A stretch of 64,000 nt of DNA from Methanobacterium sp. (GTDB lineage Archaea; Methanobacteriota; Methanobacteria; Methanobacteriales; Methanobacteriaceae), in NCBI RefSeq assembly GCF_038562635.1, contig NZ_JBCFBO010000001.1, positions 1,007,869-1,071,868 on the forward strand, in the 5' to 3' direction. The notes under the pieces were generated by a model. That model saw nothing but the letters and a program-made list of their open reading frames with translations. It did not search any database and had not been told where the DNA came from. The position numbers were made by a program, and so were the translations under genes. This document shows, one piece after another, positions 1 to 8,651 of this stretch (within the stretch, counting starts at the first letter, position 1; the number at the start of each line of letters is the position of its first letter).

Positions 1-870
1 GAACTCATTGAAAAAACAGATGCCAAAAGCATTGCAATTATGCTTCCAATCGGCGCTGAAGGAGCTGCGCTTAAATACGCTGTTCAAGCTATAGATAACG
101 GGCTAAATGTTATAACTTCATTCAGGTCATTATCACTTTCAGAGAATGCATCTCTTTTAAAATTTGCCAAATCAAAAGGCGTGGTCATAAAAGAAATTAG
201 TTCCCGCTTAGATGTTATTAATAAAATATTTGGAACTGCACCTTCCCAATGTACTGAAGTACTTCCAAAAATTACGTATAAACCTAAAGCACCAGTTGTT
301 TTTGTAGGTGGTACTTCCCAAGAGTGCGGTAAAAGAACAACTACAAGAATTCTTGGAAAAACAGCACAGGAAAAAGGTTTAAATGCAGCTGTAATTTCAA
401 CTGATGAAATGGGACTTGAAAGCCCAGCAGATCTTAATTTTAGAGCAGGAAGTCTTTCAGTTATGGACGTTGCTGCAGCAGTAATGGGGACTATGAAATA
501 TATCGAAGAAAAAAAGAACCCAGATATTATCTTTGTGGAAGGACAATCCAGTTTAACTGAAGATGGGAACCCACATCCAAGAGGCCTTTCAGCTGCAATA
601 CTCATAGGCTCAAGGTCTGATGCTGTTGTAGTCTGTCATAGACCTAATCATCCTTTTAGAGAACCAAGAGGAATAGACTACGAAATAAAAGCAATAGAAG
701 CTGTAGAACCTACTAAAGTTGTTGGCATTTCTCTAAATATGAGGAACGTTAGCGACAAAAAGGATATATTAAAGTATGAGGAAAGATACAAATTGCCAGC
801 AGTAGATATTAAAAATGGTGGGGCATCAAGATTACTGGATGTAATTATTGATTATGTAGAACTAAACTAA
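1..870 (+). CDS. DUF1611-like P-loop protein (5' partial)
   Basis: The frame is open from base 1 and continues into the first ATG at 40, so the gene begins upstream and its N-terminus is missing. At about residue 100 (counted from base 1) there is a P-loop-like GTSQECGKRTTTR motif, followed by STDEMGLES, FVEGQSSL and VVCHRPNHPFREPRGIDYEI. This order resembles the C-terminal P-loop domain of the DUF1611 family, whose characterised members act in D-amino acid metabolism. The preceding region reads like the end of a nucleotide-binding domain. The family call is by motif resemblance only and no substrate can be assigned. Fifty bases separate it from sepF on the same strand. Confidence 0.55.
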   Translation, partial: ELIEKTDAKSIAIMLPIGAEGAALKYAVQAIDNGLNVITSFRSLSLSENASLLKFAKSKGVVIKEISSRLDVINKIFGTAPSQCTEVLPKITYKPKAPVVFVGGTSQECGKRTTTRILGKTAQEKGLNAAVISTDEMGLESPADLNFRAGSLSVMDVAAAVMGTMKYIEEKKNPDIIFVEGQSSLTEDGNPHPRGLSAAILIGSRSDAVVVCHRPNHPFREPRGIDYEIKAIEAVEPTKVVGISLNMRNVSDKKDILKYEERYKLPAVDIKNGGASRLLDVIIDYVELN

Positions 871-919
871 TCACCAACCTGTAAAACCCACCTGATAAAA
901 TCAGTATAGGGGAAATAAA

Positions 920-1270
920 ATGAAAGATGTCATGGATTATATAAAGAAAAATCTAGGATTAGAAGAAGAAAGCGAAGATGAAGAAGAAAAAGAGACCATA
1001 ATCGTTCCCGAACATTCTTTTTATGAAATAATCCTAATGAAAGCCCAGGGCATTCCAGATATAGAAGATGCTCTAAAACAGATTACTGAAGAAAAAAATC
1101 CAATTATATTGGATATGGGTTTTATAGAAAATAATCCAGATGAATCTAAGCAGGTTGGAGAAAAATTAAAAGAATTCCGAGATAATGTAGGTGGAGAAGC
1201 TATATTACTTTGTAAACAAGGCAACGTGGTAATTATAACCCCTCCTGAAATTAAACTTTTAAAAAAATAA
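920..1270 (+). CDS. sepF: archaeal cell division protein SepF
   Basis: 116 residues. The first 14 (MKDVMDYIKKNLGL) can form an amphipathic membrane-targeting helix, followed by a short acidic linker and a DUF552/SepF fold from about residue 30 to 115. In archaea with FtsZ, SepF anchors FtsZ filaments to the membrane at mid-cell; this is published for Methanobrevibacter smithii and Haloferax. Length and layout are typical. RBS AGGGGA lies just before the ATG. It leads a same-strand group with a DUF2226 protein and two MinD-type ATPases, which suggests a division or cell-polarity unit. Confidence 0.85.
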   Translation: MKDVMDYIKKNLGLEEESEDEEEKETIIVPEHSFYEIILMKAQGIPDIEDALKQITEEKNPIILDMGFIENNPDESKQVGEKLKEFRDNVGGEAILLCKQGNVVIITPPEIKLLKK

Positions 1271-1390
1271 CCAGCTGAAAAATCTATGGTGATAATTCAT
1301 CAAATCATACATATTCATAACTGTAAAAAGGATATACATAAATTCAATTGAATTTAATATATCTAAAGTTATAATTGTAGGGGAATAAAA

Positions 1391-2605
1391 ATGGAGTTAC
1401 CAATTACCAGACCGTCTATGATCTCTTATGCAGACCAGCTAAATTTTAATGAACTTTTAGGCGAACTAAAATCAAAAGAATACAACGGATTTATAAGAGT
1501 AACTGCCGGTTCTGAGGAAGGACACATTCTTTTTAAAGAGGGCATACAAATTGCAGCGTCATATGATAACGATTCAAAGATAGATGCAATTAAAAAAATT
1601 AAATCCGCCACAGACAATAGCAGCACTTTAATTGAAGTTTTTGATCTTAGAGATTCTCAGGTTAATTACCTCATGGATATAAATAAAAAATATCTACTCA
1701 ATTCTGGTTCTGAAGTTAATGATGTACTTGATGAACTTAAAAAAACAGGGCATGAAGATAAAGAAAAAATTGAAACTATTATACCTGAAAAACCTGAGGT
1801 TATTGAAACTCCCATACTTGAAGAAAAACCTGAGGTTATTGAGGCTCCTTTAACTGAAGAAAAGCCAGAAGTAACCGAAGCTACTTTAACTGAAGAAAAA
1901 CCTGAAATTAGTGAATCTCCTTTACTAGAACAAAATGAATCATTTTTACCTAAAAAACCTGAAATTAATGAGGATATCCAAGTTGAGCCTGAAATTCAAG
2001 ACAGTAATGAAGAAGTGAAAAATAAGCTCAAATCAATATCAGAAATGAAATCAAACCATGTTGAAGATGTTCGACGAAAAACTCAAATTAAATCAGGAAA
2101 AGCCGATATTTCACCTGCTAGTGCATATATTGGCGGTGAAAAAGCTGATAAAAGTGAAAATGAGGAGATGAAAGCTGCCGAAGTTGTAAATGAATCTATT
2201 GATCGAGCAGAACTCATGAAAAAGTATGGTTTAAAAGATGTAGGTGAAGAAGAAGTCGAAAACATTTTAGAATCCTATAAAGGAGGATCTCTAAGCGATG
2301 ATGATGTTGAAAAAATAGAATTAACGCTTATGAATAAAATTAAAAAATCAATTCTTAGTATTCCAAAAATTAAAGGGACAGAAGTCATGGTATTTTTAGA
2401 CAATACCAGTGAACTGGCTGGAACCATAAATATAATCACAGAATACGAAAGTAAAGGATTTTTATCAAGGTTCATGGGTGAATCCAAAGACCTGGATAAT
2501 TTAAAAAAACAAATAATTAATATAACTCAAATAGAGATAAAGAAAAGTTTTAGAGGATATCCAGAAATTGTAGACAATTTTAAAATAAACGTGGAAGTTA
2601 GCTAG
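1391..2605 (+). CDS. DUF2226 family protein with tandem acidic repeats
   Basis: 404 residues, no signal peptide or membrane segment. The N-terminal 110 residues (YNGFIRVTAGSEEGHILFKEG) match the start of DUF2226 proteins, a family of methanogens that lacks an assigned function. Residues 133-180 hold four copies of a 12-residue repeat of the form EKPEVIEAPLTE (36-bp period at about 1787-1930), followed by a long charged, probably disordered linker. A second compact domain covers about residues 290-404. An RBS (AGGGGA) precedes the ATG, and the stop is 10 bases before minD. Inference: a flexible adaptor working with SepF and the MinD proteins. Confidence 0.6.
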   Translation: MELPITRPSMISYADQLNFNELLGELKSKEYNGFIRVTAGSEEGHILFKEGIQIAASYDNDSKIDAIKKIKSATDNSSTLIEVFDLRDSQVNYLMDINKKYLLNSGSEVNDVLDELKKTGHEDKEKIETIIPEKPEVIETPILEEKPEVIEAPLTEEKPEVTEATLTEEKPEISESPLLEQNESFLPKKPEINEDIQVEPEIQDSNEEVKNKLKSISEMKSNHVEDVRRKTQIKSGKADISPASAYIGGEKADKSENEEMKAAEVVNESIDRAELMKKYGLKDVGEEEVENILESYKGGSLSDDDVEKIELTLMNKIKKSILSIPKIKGTEVMVFLDNTSELAGTINIITEYESKGFLSRFMGESKDLDNLKKQIINITQIEIKKSFRGYPEIVDNFKINVEVS

Positions 2606-2615
2606 GAGGTATCGA

Positions 2616-3398
2616 ATGACAAGAGTTATAACCGTCGCCTCAGGTAAAGGCGGAGTGGGAAAAACAACAATAACTGCAAATTTAGGAGTAGCTTTATCTA
2701 CTTATGGAGAAGAAACTATAGTACTGGACGCAGATGTAGCTATGGCAAATTTAGAGCTTATCCTTGGAATGGAAGGAAAATCAATTACATTACATGATGT
2801 CCTATCCGGAGAAGCCTCTATTGAAGATGCCATATATGAAGGACCAGGCGGTGTCAAAGTCATTCCTGCAGGGATTTCACTGGAAGGACTTCGAAAAATC
2901 AGACTAGATAGACTTGAAGAAGCTCTATCTGTACTGGTTGAAAATGCAGATATACTTTTAATAGATGCTCCCGCAGGGCTTGAAAAAGATGCACTGGCAG
3001 CAATAGCATCCGCACAGGAATTAATTCTTGTTACAACTCCAGAGGTTCCTTCCATAAGTGACGCATTAAAAACAAAAATCGTTGCCAATAAACTGGGTGT
3101 AGAAATAACAGGTGTTGTTATAAACAGAGAACAACATGACAAGACATTTTTAACAGTTAACGAAATCGAAACTATCCTAGAGGTACCTGTTATTGCAGTA
3201 GTTCCTGATGATCCAGAGGTAAGCAGGGCTGCAGCATTTGGAGAACCACTTGTAGTTAAAAATCCAAAATCTCCTACAAGCAACGCAATTATGCAGTTAG
3301 GTGCAGATCTAATTGGTGAAGAGTACCATCCTATTGAACCTGATAAAAAAGGAGTTATTTCCAAACTGGTTGAAGGATTACTTGGAAGAAGAGGATAA
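2616..3398 (+). CDS. minD: MinD-type cell division/positioning ATPase
   Basis: 260 residues, a ParA/MinD-family ATPase. The deviant Walker A motif GKGGVGKTT lies at residues 10-18 and keeps both lysines. Next come DADVAMANLE (catalytic Asp region), Walker-B-like LLIDAPAGLEKDA, and a C-terminal KKGVISKLVEGLLGRR that can form the amphipathic membrane-targeting helix of MinD proteins. In archaea such ATPases position chemoreceptors, archaella or other surface machines; no MinC or MinE is present here. RBS TAGGAGGT is well placed, 10 bases after the DUF2226 gene. The paralogue follows after 30 bases. Confidence 0.88.
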   Translation: MTRVITVASGKGGVGKTTITANLGVALSTYGEETIVLDADVAMANLELILGMEGKSITLHDVLSGEASIEDAIYEGPGGVKVIPAGISLEGLRKIRLDRLEEALSVLVENADILLIDAPAGLEKDALAAIASAQELILVTTPEVPSISDALKTKIVANKLGVEITGVVINREQHDKTFLTVNEIETILEVPVIAVVPDDPEVSRAAAFGEPLVVKNPKSPTSNAIMQLGADLIGEEYHPIEPDKKGVISKLVEGLLGRRG

Positions 3399-3428
3399 AT
3401 TTTTAATAAAAATAAGTAACTGGTAAAA

Positions 3429-4217
3429 ATGTCAAAATTTATAGCAATTGCTTCGGGTAAAGGTGGAGTTGGAAGAACTACCTTAACGTACAATTTAGGA
3501 GTAGGAATGTCCTTATTCGGCAGAAATGTTATAATGCTAGATTTAGATTTAGTAATGGCAAACTTAGATGTCATAACAGGACTTTTAAATCCAGATGTTA
3601 CGTTACATGATGTTCTAGCTAAAAACAGATCAATAGATGAATGTGTTTATGAAATAGAGCAGGGTATACGTGTTATTCCAACAGGAATACATTTTGAGAC
3701 ACTCAGACATATCAATCCAAAATATATATCATGGAATAAAATACTGGAAGAAATTGCAGATTATGGTGACATTTTCCTTATGGATATGCCTGCAGGTATT
3801 AATTCAAACATTTTTGAAGGGCTTCCAGAAAATGTAGAGATGATCATCGTTACAAACTCTACCATGACTTCTGTAGCTGATGCTCTTAAAATCAGAATAC
3901 TCTCAAATGAACTGAATATCCAGATCATTGGATTTGTACTGAATATGTGGTATGATGATGGTTTTTTACTCTCCGTTAATGAGATAGAATCTATACTTGA
4001 AGTTCCAATGATTGGAATCATTCCATATGACCGTGAAGTGGAGAGATCAATGGCCCTTGGAAAATCTGTAGCCGAAATCAATCCATCATCACCTACAAGC
4101 AATGCACTCATGCAGCTTACTGCTCATTTACTTGGAGAAGAATACAAGCCAATTGAACCTGATAAAGAGGGTATTCTAAGCAGACTGAAAAAGTTCATAG
4201 GCATGTTACCAGACTGA
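3429..4217 (+). CDS. MinD-like protein with altered Walker A (K to R)
   Basis: 262 residues, alignable end to end with the preceding MinD. The motif reads GKGGVGRTT: the signature lysine is kept but the P-loop lysine that contacts the ATP phosphates is arginine (AGA). DLDLVMANLD and FLMDMPAGI are kept, as is an amphipathic C-terminus (KEGILSRLKKFIGML). In P-loop ATPases this substitution usually weakens ATP binding or hydrolysis, so the protein may be a regulatory partner that heterodimerises with MinD; that role is inference. It closes the sepF group and is followed by palindrome cluster A. Confidence 0.82.
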   Translation: MSKFIAIASGKGGVGRTTLTYNLGVGMSLFGRNVIMLDLDLVMANLDVITGLLNPDVTLHDVLAKNRSIDECVYEIEQGIRVIPTGIHFETLRHINPKYISWNKILEEIADYGDIFLMDMPAGINSNIFEGLPENVEMIIVTNSTMTSVADALKIRILSNELNIQIIGFVLNMWYDDGFLLSVNEIESILEVPMIGIIPYDREVERSMALGKSVAEINPSSPTSNALMQLTAHLLGEEYKPIEPDKEGILSRLKKFIGMLPD

Positions 4218-4295
4218 TATCTTATTTTTTTAATTTTACCCTCAAATTTTCATTTCTATTATCTAAATTAAATCAAACCTTTCACTCAAAAATCT

Positions 4296-4778
4296 GTCGA
4301 AATTTTTAATTTCGACGTTTGCGAAACTTGTTTCGCAACTGTAAAAATCACTGATTTTTACACGCCACAAAAACCGTAGGTTTTTGCCGGCTTTGATTTT
4401 TGGTGTTTGAAAATCTATCGAAATTTATAATTTCGATGCAGCAAAAAATCTATGATTTTTTGCATGTTTCAATTTTCAACAGTAAAAATTCATCGAATTT
4501 TTACATGCCGGAGGAAATTACATTTCCTCGGCCCCGAATACTTCGTATTCGAGGGCCCCAAACGTTGCTCAAAATCTATGATTTTGGCACAAGCAAAAAC
4601 GGAATTTTTGCATGCCGTCGAAAAATCTGTCAAAATTTTCAATTTTGACGCGACAAAAACGTAGTTTTTGTCAGCTACGATTTTTCGGGTAGCAAAATTC
4701 TATGAATTTTGCATGCTACGCGTTTGAGGCCGGAGAATTTTTTAAATTCACGGCCGCAGAAATTCTATGAATTTCTGC
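4296..4778. repeat. Palindrome cluster A: chain of about 16 short hairpins
   Basis: An almost unbroken chain of different short palindromes, each 16-27 bases with a 1-5 base centre. Examples: stem GTCGAAATT/AATTTCGAC at 4296-4316; GCGAAACTTGTTTCGC at 4321-4336; stem GTAAAAATCA/TGATTTTTAC at 4341-4361; CAAAAACC/GGTTTTTG at 4368-4386; GCAAAAAATC/GATTTTTTGC at 4441-4463; GCAGAAATTC/GAATTTCTGC at 4756-4778. Stems differ in sequence but share A-runs capped by G/C and centres such as TAT or CTATG. Connectors such as CATGC separate many of them. The reading frames crossing the block are fortuitous. Related clusters occur at 21.2, 27.6 and 39.0 kb. Confidence 0.9.
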
Positions 4779-4848
4779 AGGGTTTAATTGAACAATTTCA
4801 ATAAAATCAAATATAAAGAAACTCAAAATATAAAATGAGGACGATATT

Positions 4849-5724
4849 TTGCCAGTTGACGTGGTTGGACTTGGAACATGTAATATAGACTTCATTAACA
4901 AAGTTCCCAGACTTGTAGGAATCGATGATGAGGTTAATGTTGAAAAACTCGTTTTATCTGTGGGAGGTTCAGCATCCAATTTTACGGTGGGGCTTTCCAG
5001 GTTAAATATAAGCACAGGAATTATAGCTAGAATTGGAAATGATTATTTCGGGCAATTATGCGCTAAAAAGTTATGTGATGAAGGAGTTAATACTCAAAGG
5101 CTTCTAAATATTGATGCAACTACAGGCATGGTATTTATAGCTGTTGACCCTCCTGGAGAAAGGTCAATGTATTCATTTATGGGTGCAAATGCAGAATTTA
5201 AACTATTACAAGAGGATATTGATTATATAAAGAGTTCAAAAGTACTGCACATAACTGGGATGTATAAAGAAGTGTTTGAAGAAGCTTCAAGATATGCAAA
5301 CTTTTTATCGTTGAATCCAGGAACATTACTCTCAGAATATGGAATAGATGAATTATATAAACCTATTAAACGATCTAACGTGATATTTTTAAATAAAAAA
5401 GAAGTTAAAATCTTAACTGGAGAAAGCTTAAAGAATGGAACACAAGCGCTTTTAGATACCGGCGCTAAAATGGTTGTTGTAACCTGCGGAAAAGAGGGTG
5501 CAAATCTCTATACTAAAGATGAAGTAATCCATTCCCCTGTAAAAGAAACTACTGCCCTTGATACAACTGGAGCCGGAGATTCATTTGCAGCAGGTTTTAT
5601 AGCTGCTTATATCAAAGATAAAAAATTGAAAGAATGCCTTAATTTTGCAAATACAGTGGCATCTTCATGTGTTGGGAAAATAGGAGCTATGAATGTGTCA
5701 AGAGCATGCGATCTGGATATTTAA
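4849..5724 (+). CDS. PfkB-family carbohydrate/nucleoside kinase
   Basis: 291 residues, TTG start after a GAGG ribosome binding site. PfkB fold: N-terminal VDVVGLGTCNIDF, then LSVGGSASNFTVGLSRL (substrate-side Gly-Gly region) and RIGNDYFG. The C-terminal signature DTTGAGDSFAAGF at about residues 240-252 holds the catalytic Asp and anion hole. Family members phosphorylate ribose, fructose, adenosine or related sugars with ATP; the substrate cannot be told from the sequence. It lies alone after palindrome cluster A and converges on the TatD-like gene. Confidence 0.82.
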   Translation: MPVDVVGLGTCNIDFINKVPRLVGIDDEVNVEKLVLSVGGSASNFTVGLSRLNISTGIIARIGNDYFGQLCAKKLCDEGVNTQRLLNIDATTGMVFIAVDPPGERSMYSFMGANAEFKLLQEDIDYIKSSKVLHITGMYKEVFEEASRYANFLSLNPGTLLSEYGIDELYKPIKRSNVIFLNKKEVKILTGESLKNGTQALLDTGAKMVVVTCGKEGANLYTKDEVIHSPVKETTALDTTGAGDSFAAGFIAAYIKDKKLKECLNFANTVASSCVGKIGAMNVSRACDLDI

Positions 5725-5769
5725 ATAACTGTTTTAATAAAATATTAGAGGTAAGAAATGGTAAATTTC

Positions 5770-6525
5770 TTACAACTCAAAAAATTTAGATGCATTATCA
5801 TTTGAAACTTTTCTAGTATCTTTTTCATTAAAACCTGCTAACTTAATTCTATGAACTGTTTTAGGAACAGATAAAGGATCAGAAGGTGAAGAACTCATAT
5901 CACTGTCTAAATAAAACTTATCAAATCCATATTCATCCAGTATTGAAACCGCTTCATCAGGAGTCATTTTTTTAGGTTGAACTGTAAGCCCCAGCATTGC
6001 ACCCATCTCAATAACATCGTTAACTATTGTACGGTCTACATGATCTATTACAACCATTTCAGGATCTATGTTTTCCTCAATAATGGATGTTGTAATCCCC
6101 GTTATCTCTTTTTTATTGCTTCGAGGTGTATGTACAATTGCTTTCATTTTAAGAGTTTCTGCAAGCTGCAGCTGTTTTTTGAATATATTTTTTTCAGATT
6201 CAGATGCAGTTTCAAGTCCAATTTCTCCAATTGCAACTACAGAGTCATTTTCTAAAAAGGAAGGTAGCTTCTCAAGTGCCCTTTCAAAATCTTCTGAAAT
6301 GCTCCTTGGATGAATTCCAAGAGCGGCATATAGTTTTAATCCGTTTTCTGCTGCCCTTTTAATATCATTATTTAAAATACGGTTCCAGTGGTCAAAAACT
6401 ACGTCCGACACGCTCATCCTTAAAGGATCGTGTGCGCACGTTACTGCCGTCTCTATACCTGCCACTGCCATTTTTTCAAAGTCTTCATAGGGCCGTGTAT
6501 CTGCATGTACATGTGCATCTATCAT
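5770..6525 (-). CDS. TatD-related metal-dependent hydrolase
   Basis: 251 residues with the TIM-barrel hydrolase metal ligands in order: DAHVHAD (residues 3-9), LGIHPRS, GEIGLE, VHTPRS, IDHVD and LDSDMSSSPSD. This is the TatD/amidohydrolase-like layout; TatD proteins are metal-dependent nucleases or phosphodiesterases, and the archaeal subgroup is not well characterised. The start is supported by the RBS-like run ACAGGTGAT just before the ATG. Convergent with the PfkB kinase (45-base gap) and divergent from the first FilR1-type regulator, with about 200 AT-rich bases between. Confidence 0.78.
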   Translation of the reverse strand: MIDAHVHADTRPYEDFEKMAVAGIETAVTCAHDPLRMSVSDVVFDHWNRILNNDIKRAAENGLKLYAALGIHPRSISEDFERALEKLPSFLENDSVVAIGEIGLETASESEKNIFKKQLQLAETLKMKAIVHTPRSNKKEITGITTSIIEENIDPEMVVIDHVDRTIVNDVIEMGAMLGLTVQPKKMTPDEAVSILDEYGFDKFYLDSDMSSSPSDPLSVPKTVHRIKLAGFNEKDTRKVSNDNASKFFEL

Positions 6526-6725
6526 AAAATCACCTGTAAAATCATTCTTAATTATAAAATTATTCAGATAATATTAATATAATTAATGTATTATCATTAA
6601 ATTTTATTTACACAACATTTAATTACATTTTGAGCCAATATAGAGTAAAATAGATCGTTATAATTTATAATAATGGATATCATTTAAATGAATATTTACA
6701 ATATTCAGGCACAAGGGAGATCAAT

Positions 6726-7559
6726 ATGGACATAATTGGCACTTTGAATCGTTATGAAGACATAAAAGGAGACATAAAATTTGTTACGACTTCAAGTGTC
6801 AGGACAAAGATCATTTTAAGCTTAAATAAAGGGAATAAGGATCTAAATACACTTAAAAATGAACTGGGTTTAGAATCATCTGCTGCATTGCACTCCCTTA
6901 AAAAACTTGAAAGCCAGAATATCATTATCAAAAAGGAAAATGGATACTCTTTATCAACAATTGGTAAATTATATGCCATTAAATCAGAAAATTTATTCAA
7001 ATCATTTTATACAATTAAAAAATATGAGAAAATATGGTTAAATCACTGGATAGATGGAATACCAAAAAATTTACTTAAAGAAATTAAATGCCTAAACAAT
7101 TCATTTTTAGTGGAATCCACACCAGTAGATATCATAAAACCCCACAGCCATTACACCAAACTGGTAAACAAAGCCAATGAAATTAAATCCATATCCCCTA
7201 TTTTCTATTATCCATATATAGACCTTTATAAAAATGCATTAAAAAGGGATGCGGACGTAAAACTCATTTTATCCCCATTAATACTGGCTAAAATGACCGA
7301 AACTGCAGGTGTAGAAATTTTAAACCAAATTTTATCTTCAAAGAATTTTAAACTGTATAAAATAGAAAAAGATGTAAAAGTGGTCTTTACAGTCACCGAG
7401 AATTTCCTATCACTGGGTTTATTTTCAACTGAAGGGTTGTATGATGCCACCATCAATTTAGTAAGTTATGATGTAGATGCAATCGAGTGGGGTAATAAAT
7501 TATTCAGTTATTACTTGGATAAAGCTCAAAAATTCGATTTAGACAATTTAAGCAAATAA
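6726..7559 (+). CDS. FilR1-type winged-helix regulator, copy 1
   Basis: 277 residues. An N-terminal winged helix-turn-helix (about 20-90, SSVRTKIILSLNKG... LGLESSAALHSLKKLE) is followed by the DUF1724/FilR1 domain (about 130-265), ending in the family pattern LGLFSTEGLYD...NLVSYD..AIEWGNKLF. FilR1-type regulators are methanogen/archaeal transcription factors; the family is named after the filR1 locus. RBS GGGAGAT precedes the ATG. It is the first and most divergent of three tandem paralogues, each with its own upstream gap of 100-130 bases. Confidence 0.85.
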   Translation: MDIIGTLNRYEDIKGDIKFVTTSSVRTKIILSLNKGNKDLNTLKNELGLESSAALHSLKKLESQNIIIKKENGYSLSTIGKLYAIKSENLFKSFYTIKKYEKIWLNHWIDGIPKNLLKEIKCLNNSFLVESTPVDIIKPHSHYTKLVNKANEIKSISPIFYYPYIDLYKNALKRDADVKLILSPLILAKMTETAGVEILNQILSSKNFKLYKIEKDVKVVFTVTENFLSLGLFSTEGLYDATINLVSYDVDAIEWGNKLFSYYLDKAQKFDLDNLSK

Positions 7560-7668
7560 CAGTACTATCATAATCATTTAAAGTCTTATTTTCATTTTAA
7601 AATGAATTATCTTTATATATTGTAGCAAACAAAAATATAGAACACGGAGATGATTTGCAGGTGCATTT

Positions 7669-8517
7669 ATGAATATAAATGATATTTTAAATTATTATGA
7701 AGATGTTAAAGAAGATTTAAAATTCCAAGGTATATCAAGTGTTCGAATAAAGATCATGATAAGCTTGTATGAAGGACCCAAGAAAACTAAAGATCTAAGA
7801 GAATTAACTGGAATACCCGCATCCACATTATTACATGGAATCAATGAACTTGAAAAACAAAAATTAATTTCAAGAAAAGGAGACGACTTCTTTTTATCAG
7901 AAATAGGGCTTATATCAACACTTAAATTAGTAGATACGATTAAAACACGTAGATTATTTAAAAATACTAAGAAATTATGGCTTAATCATGATATAGAATC
8001 TATTCCCCAAGATTTACTGATGAAAATCGGAGACTTAAGCAGCTCTAATCTTATTGAAGATGAACCTGATGATATGTCCCATTCACATAGAACATACATT
8101 CAGATAGTGTCAAATTCTAAAGAAATAAAAGGTATTTCACCTATATTTTACCCAGACTACACAGAAACTTTTGCAAGACTAATCAAAGAGAATGTTGACG
8201 TTGAATTAATATTAACAAAAGAGATACTTACAAAAACAATTAATTCACTCATTTCAGAAGACCTCAATGAATTTAAAAGATTACTCTCCAAAAATAAGCT
8301 TAAAATATGGGAAATAAAAGAGGATATTAAAATTGTATTTACAGTTACAGATAATTCCATGATATTAGGGTTGTTCTCAGCAGATGGAATATATGACCCC
8401 AATTTGATTTTAGTAAGTGATCATAACGATGCAATTACATGGGGAAATAAACTGTTTAATTACCATAAGAAAAAATCTCAAAAAATTAGCAGGGAATATT
8501 TTGAACAATTTTCATGA
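7669..8517 (+). CDS. FilR1-type winged-helix regulator, copy 2
   Basis: 282 residues, same layout as copy 1: winged helix with SSVRIKIMISLYEGPKK near residue 25, then FilR1/DUF1724 with the closing pattern LGLFSADGIYD and AITWGNKLF. The recognition-helix region RELTGIPASTLLHGINELEK is almost identical to copy 3, at DNA level too. A TATA-like TTTATATATTG at about 7612 may give it its own promoter. DNA target and ligand are unknown. Confidence 0.85.
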   Translation: MNINDILNYYEDVKEDLKFQGISSVRIKIMISLYEGPKKTKDLRELTGIPASTLLHGINELEKQKLISRKGDDFFLSEIGLISTLKLVDTIKTRRLFKNTKKLWLNHDIESIPQDLLMKIGDLSSSNLIEDEPDDMSHSHRTYIQIVSNSKEIKGISPIFYPDYTETFARLIKENVDVELILTKEILTKTINSLISEDLNEFKRLLSKNKLKIWEIKEDIKIVFTVTDNSMILGLFSADGIYDPNLILVSDHNDAITWGNKLFNYHKKKSQKISREYFEQFS

Positions 8518-8651
8518 ATTTTTTACTATTTTGACATGACCTAAAATGTATTACCCCTATCTCCAATATTATCATCTTTTAACAGATAATACCTATTTTT
8601 ATATGAGAAATATTAAAATAGTAATATTCTATTGATAATCCAGGTGTACAC

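Noticed and set aside
2702..3574. 290-codon minus-strand frame opposite minD
   Set aside because: Shadow of the minD coding frame; Ser/Thr/Ile-rich antisense composition and no RBS.
4400..4664. Two overlapping open frames within palindrome cluster A
   Set aside because: They read straight through alternating palindromes, have no RBS and encode repetitive peptides; cluster structure explains them.
4296..4778. CRISPR array
   Set aside because: The units differ in sequence and there are no constant repeats with unique 30-40 base spacers; no cas genes in the window.
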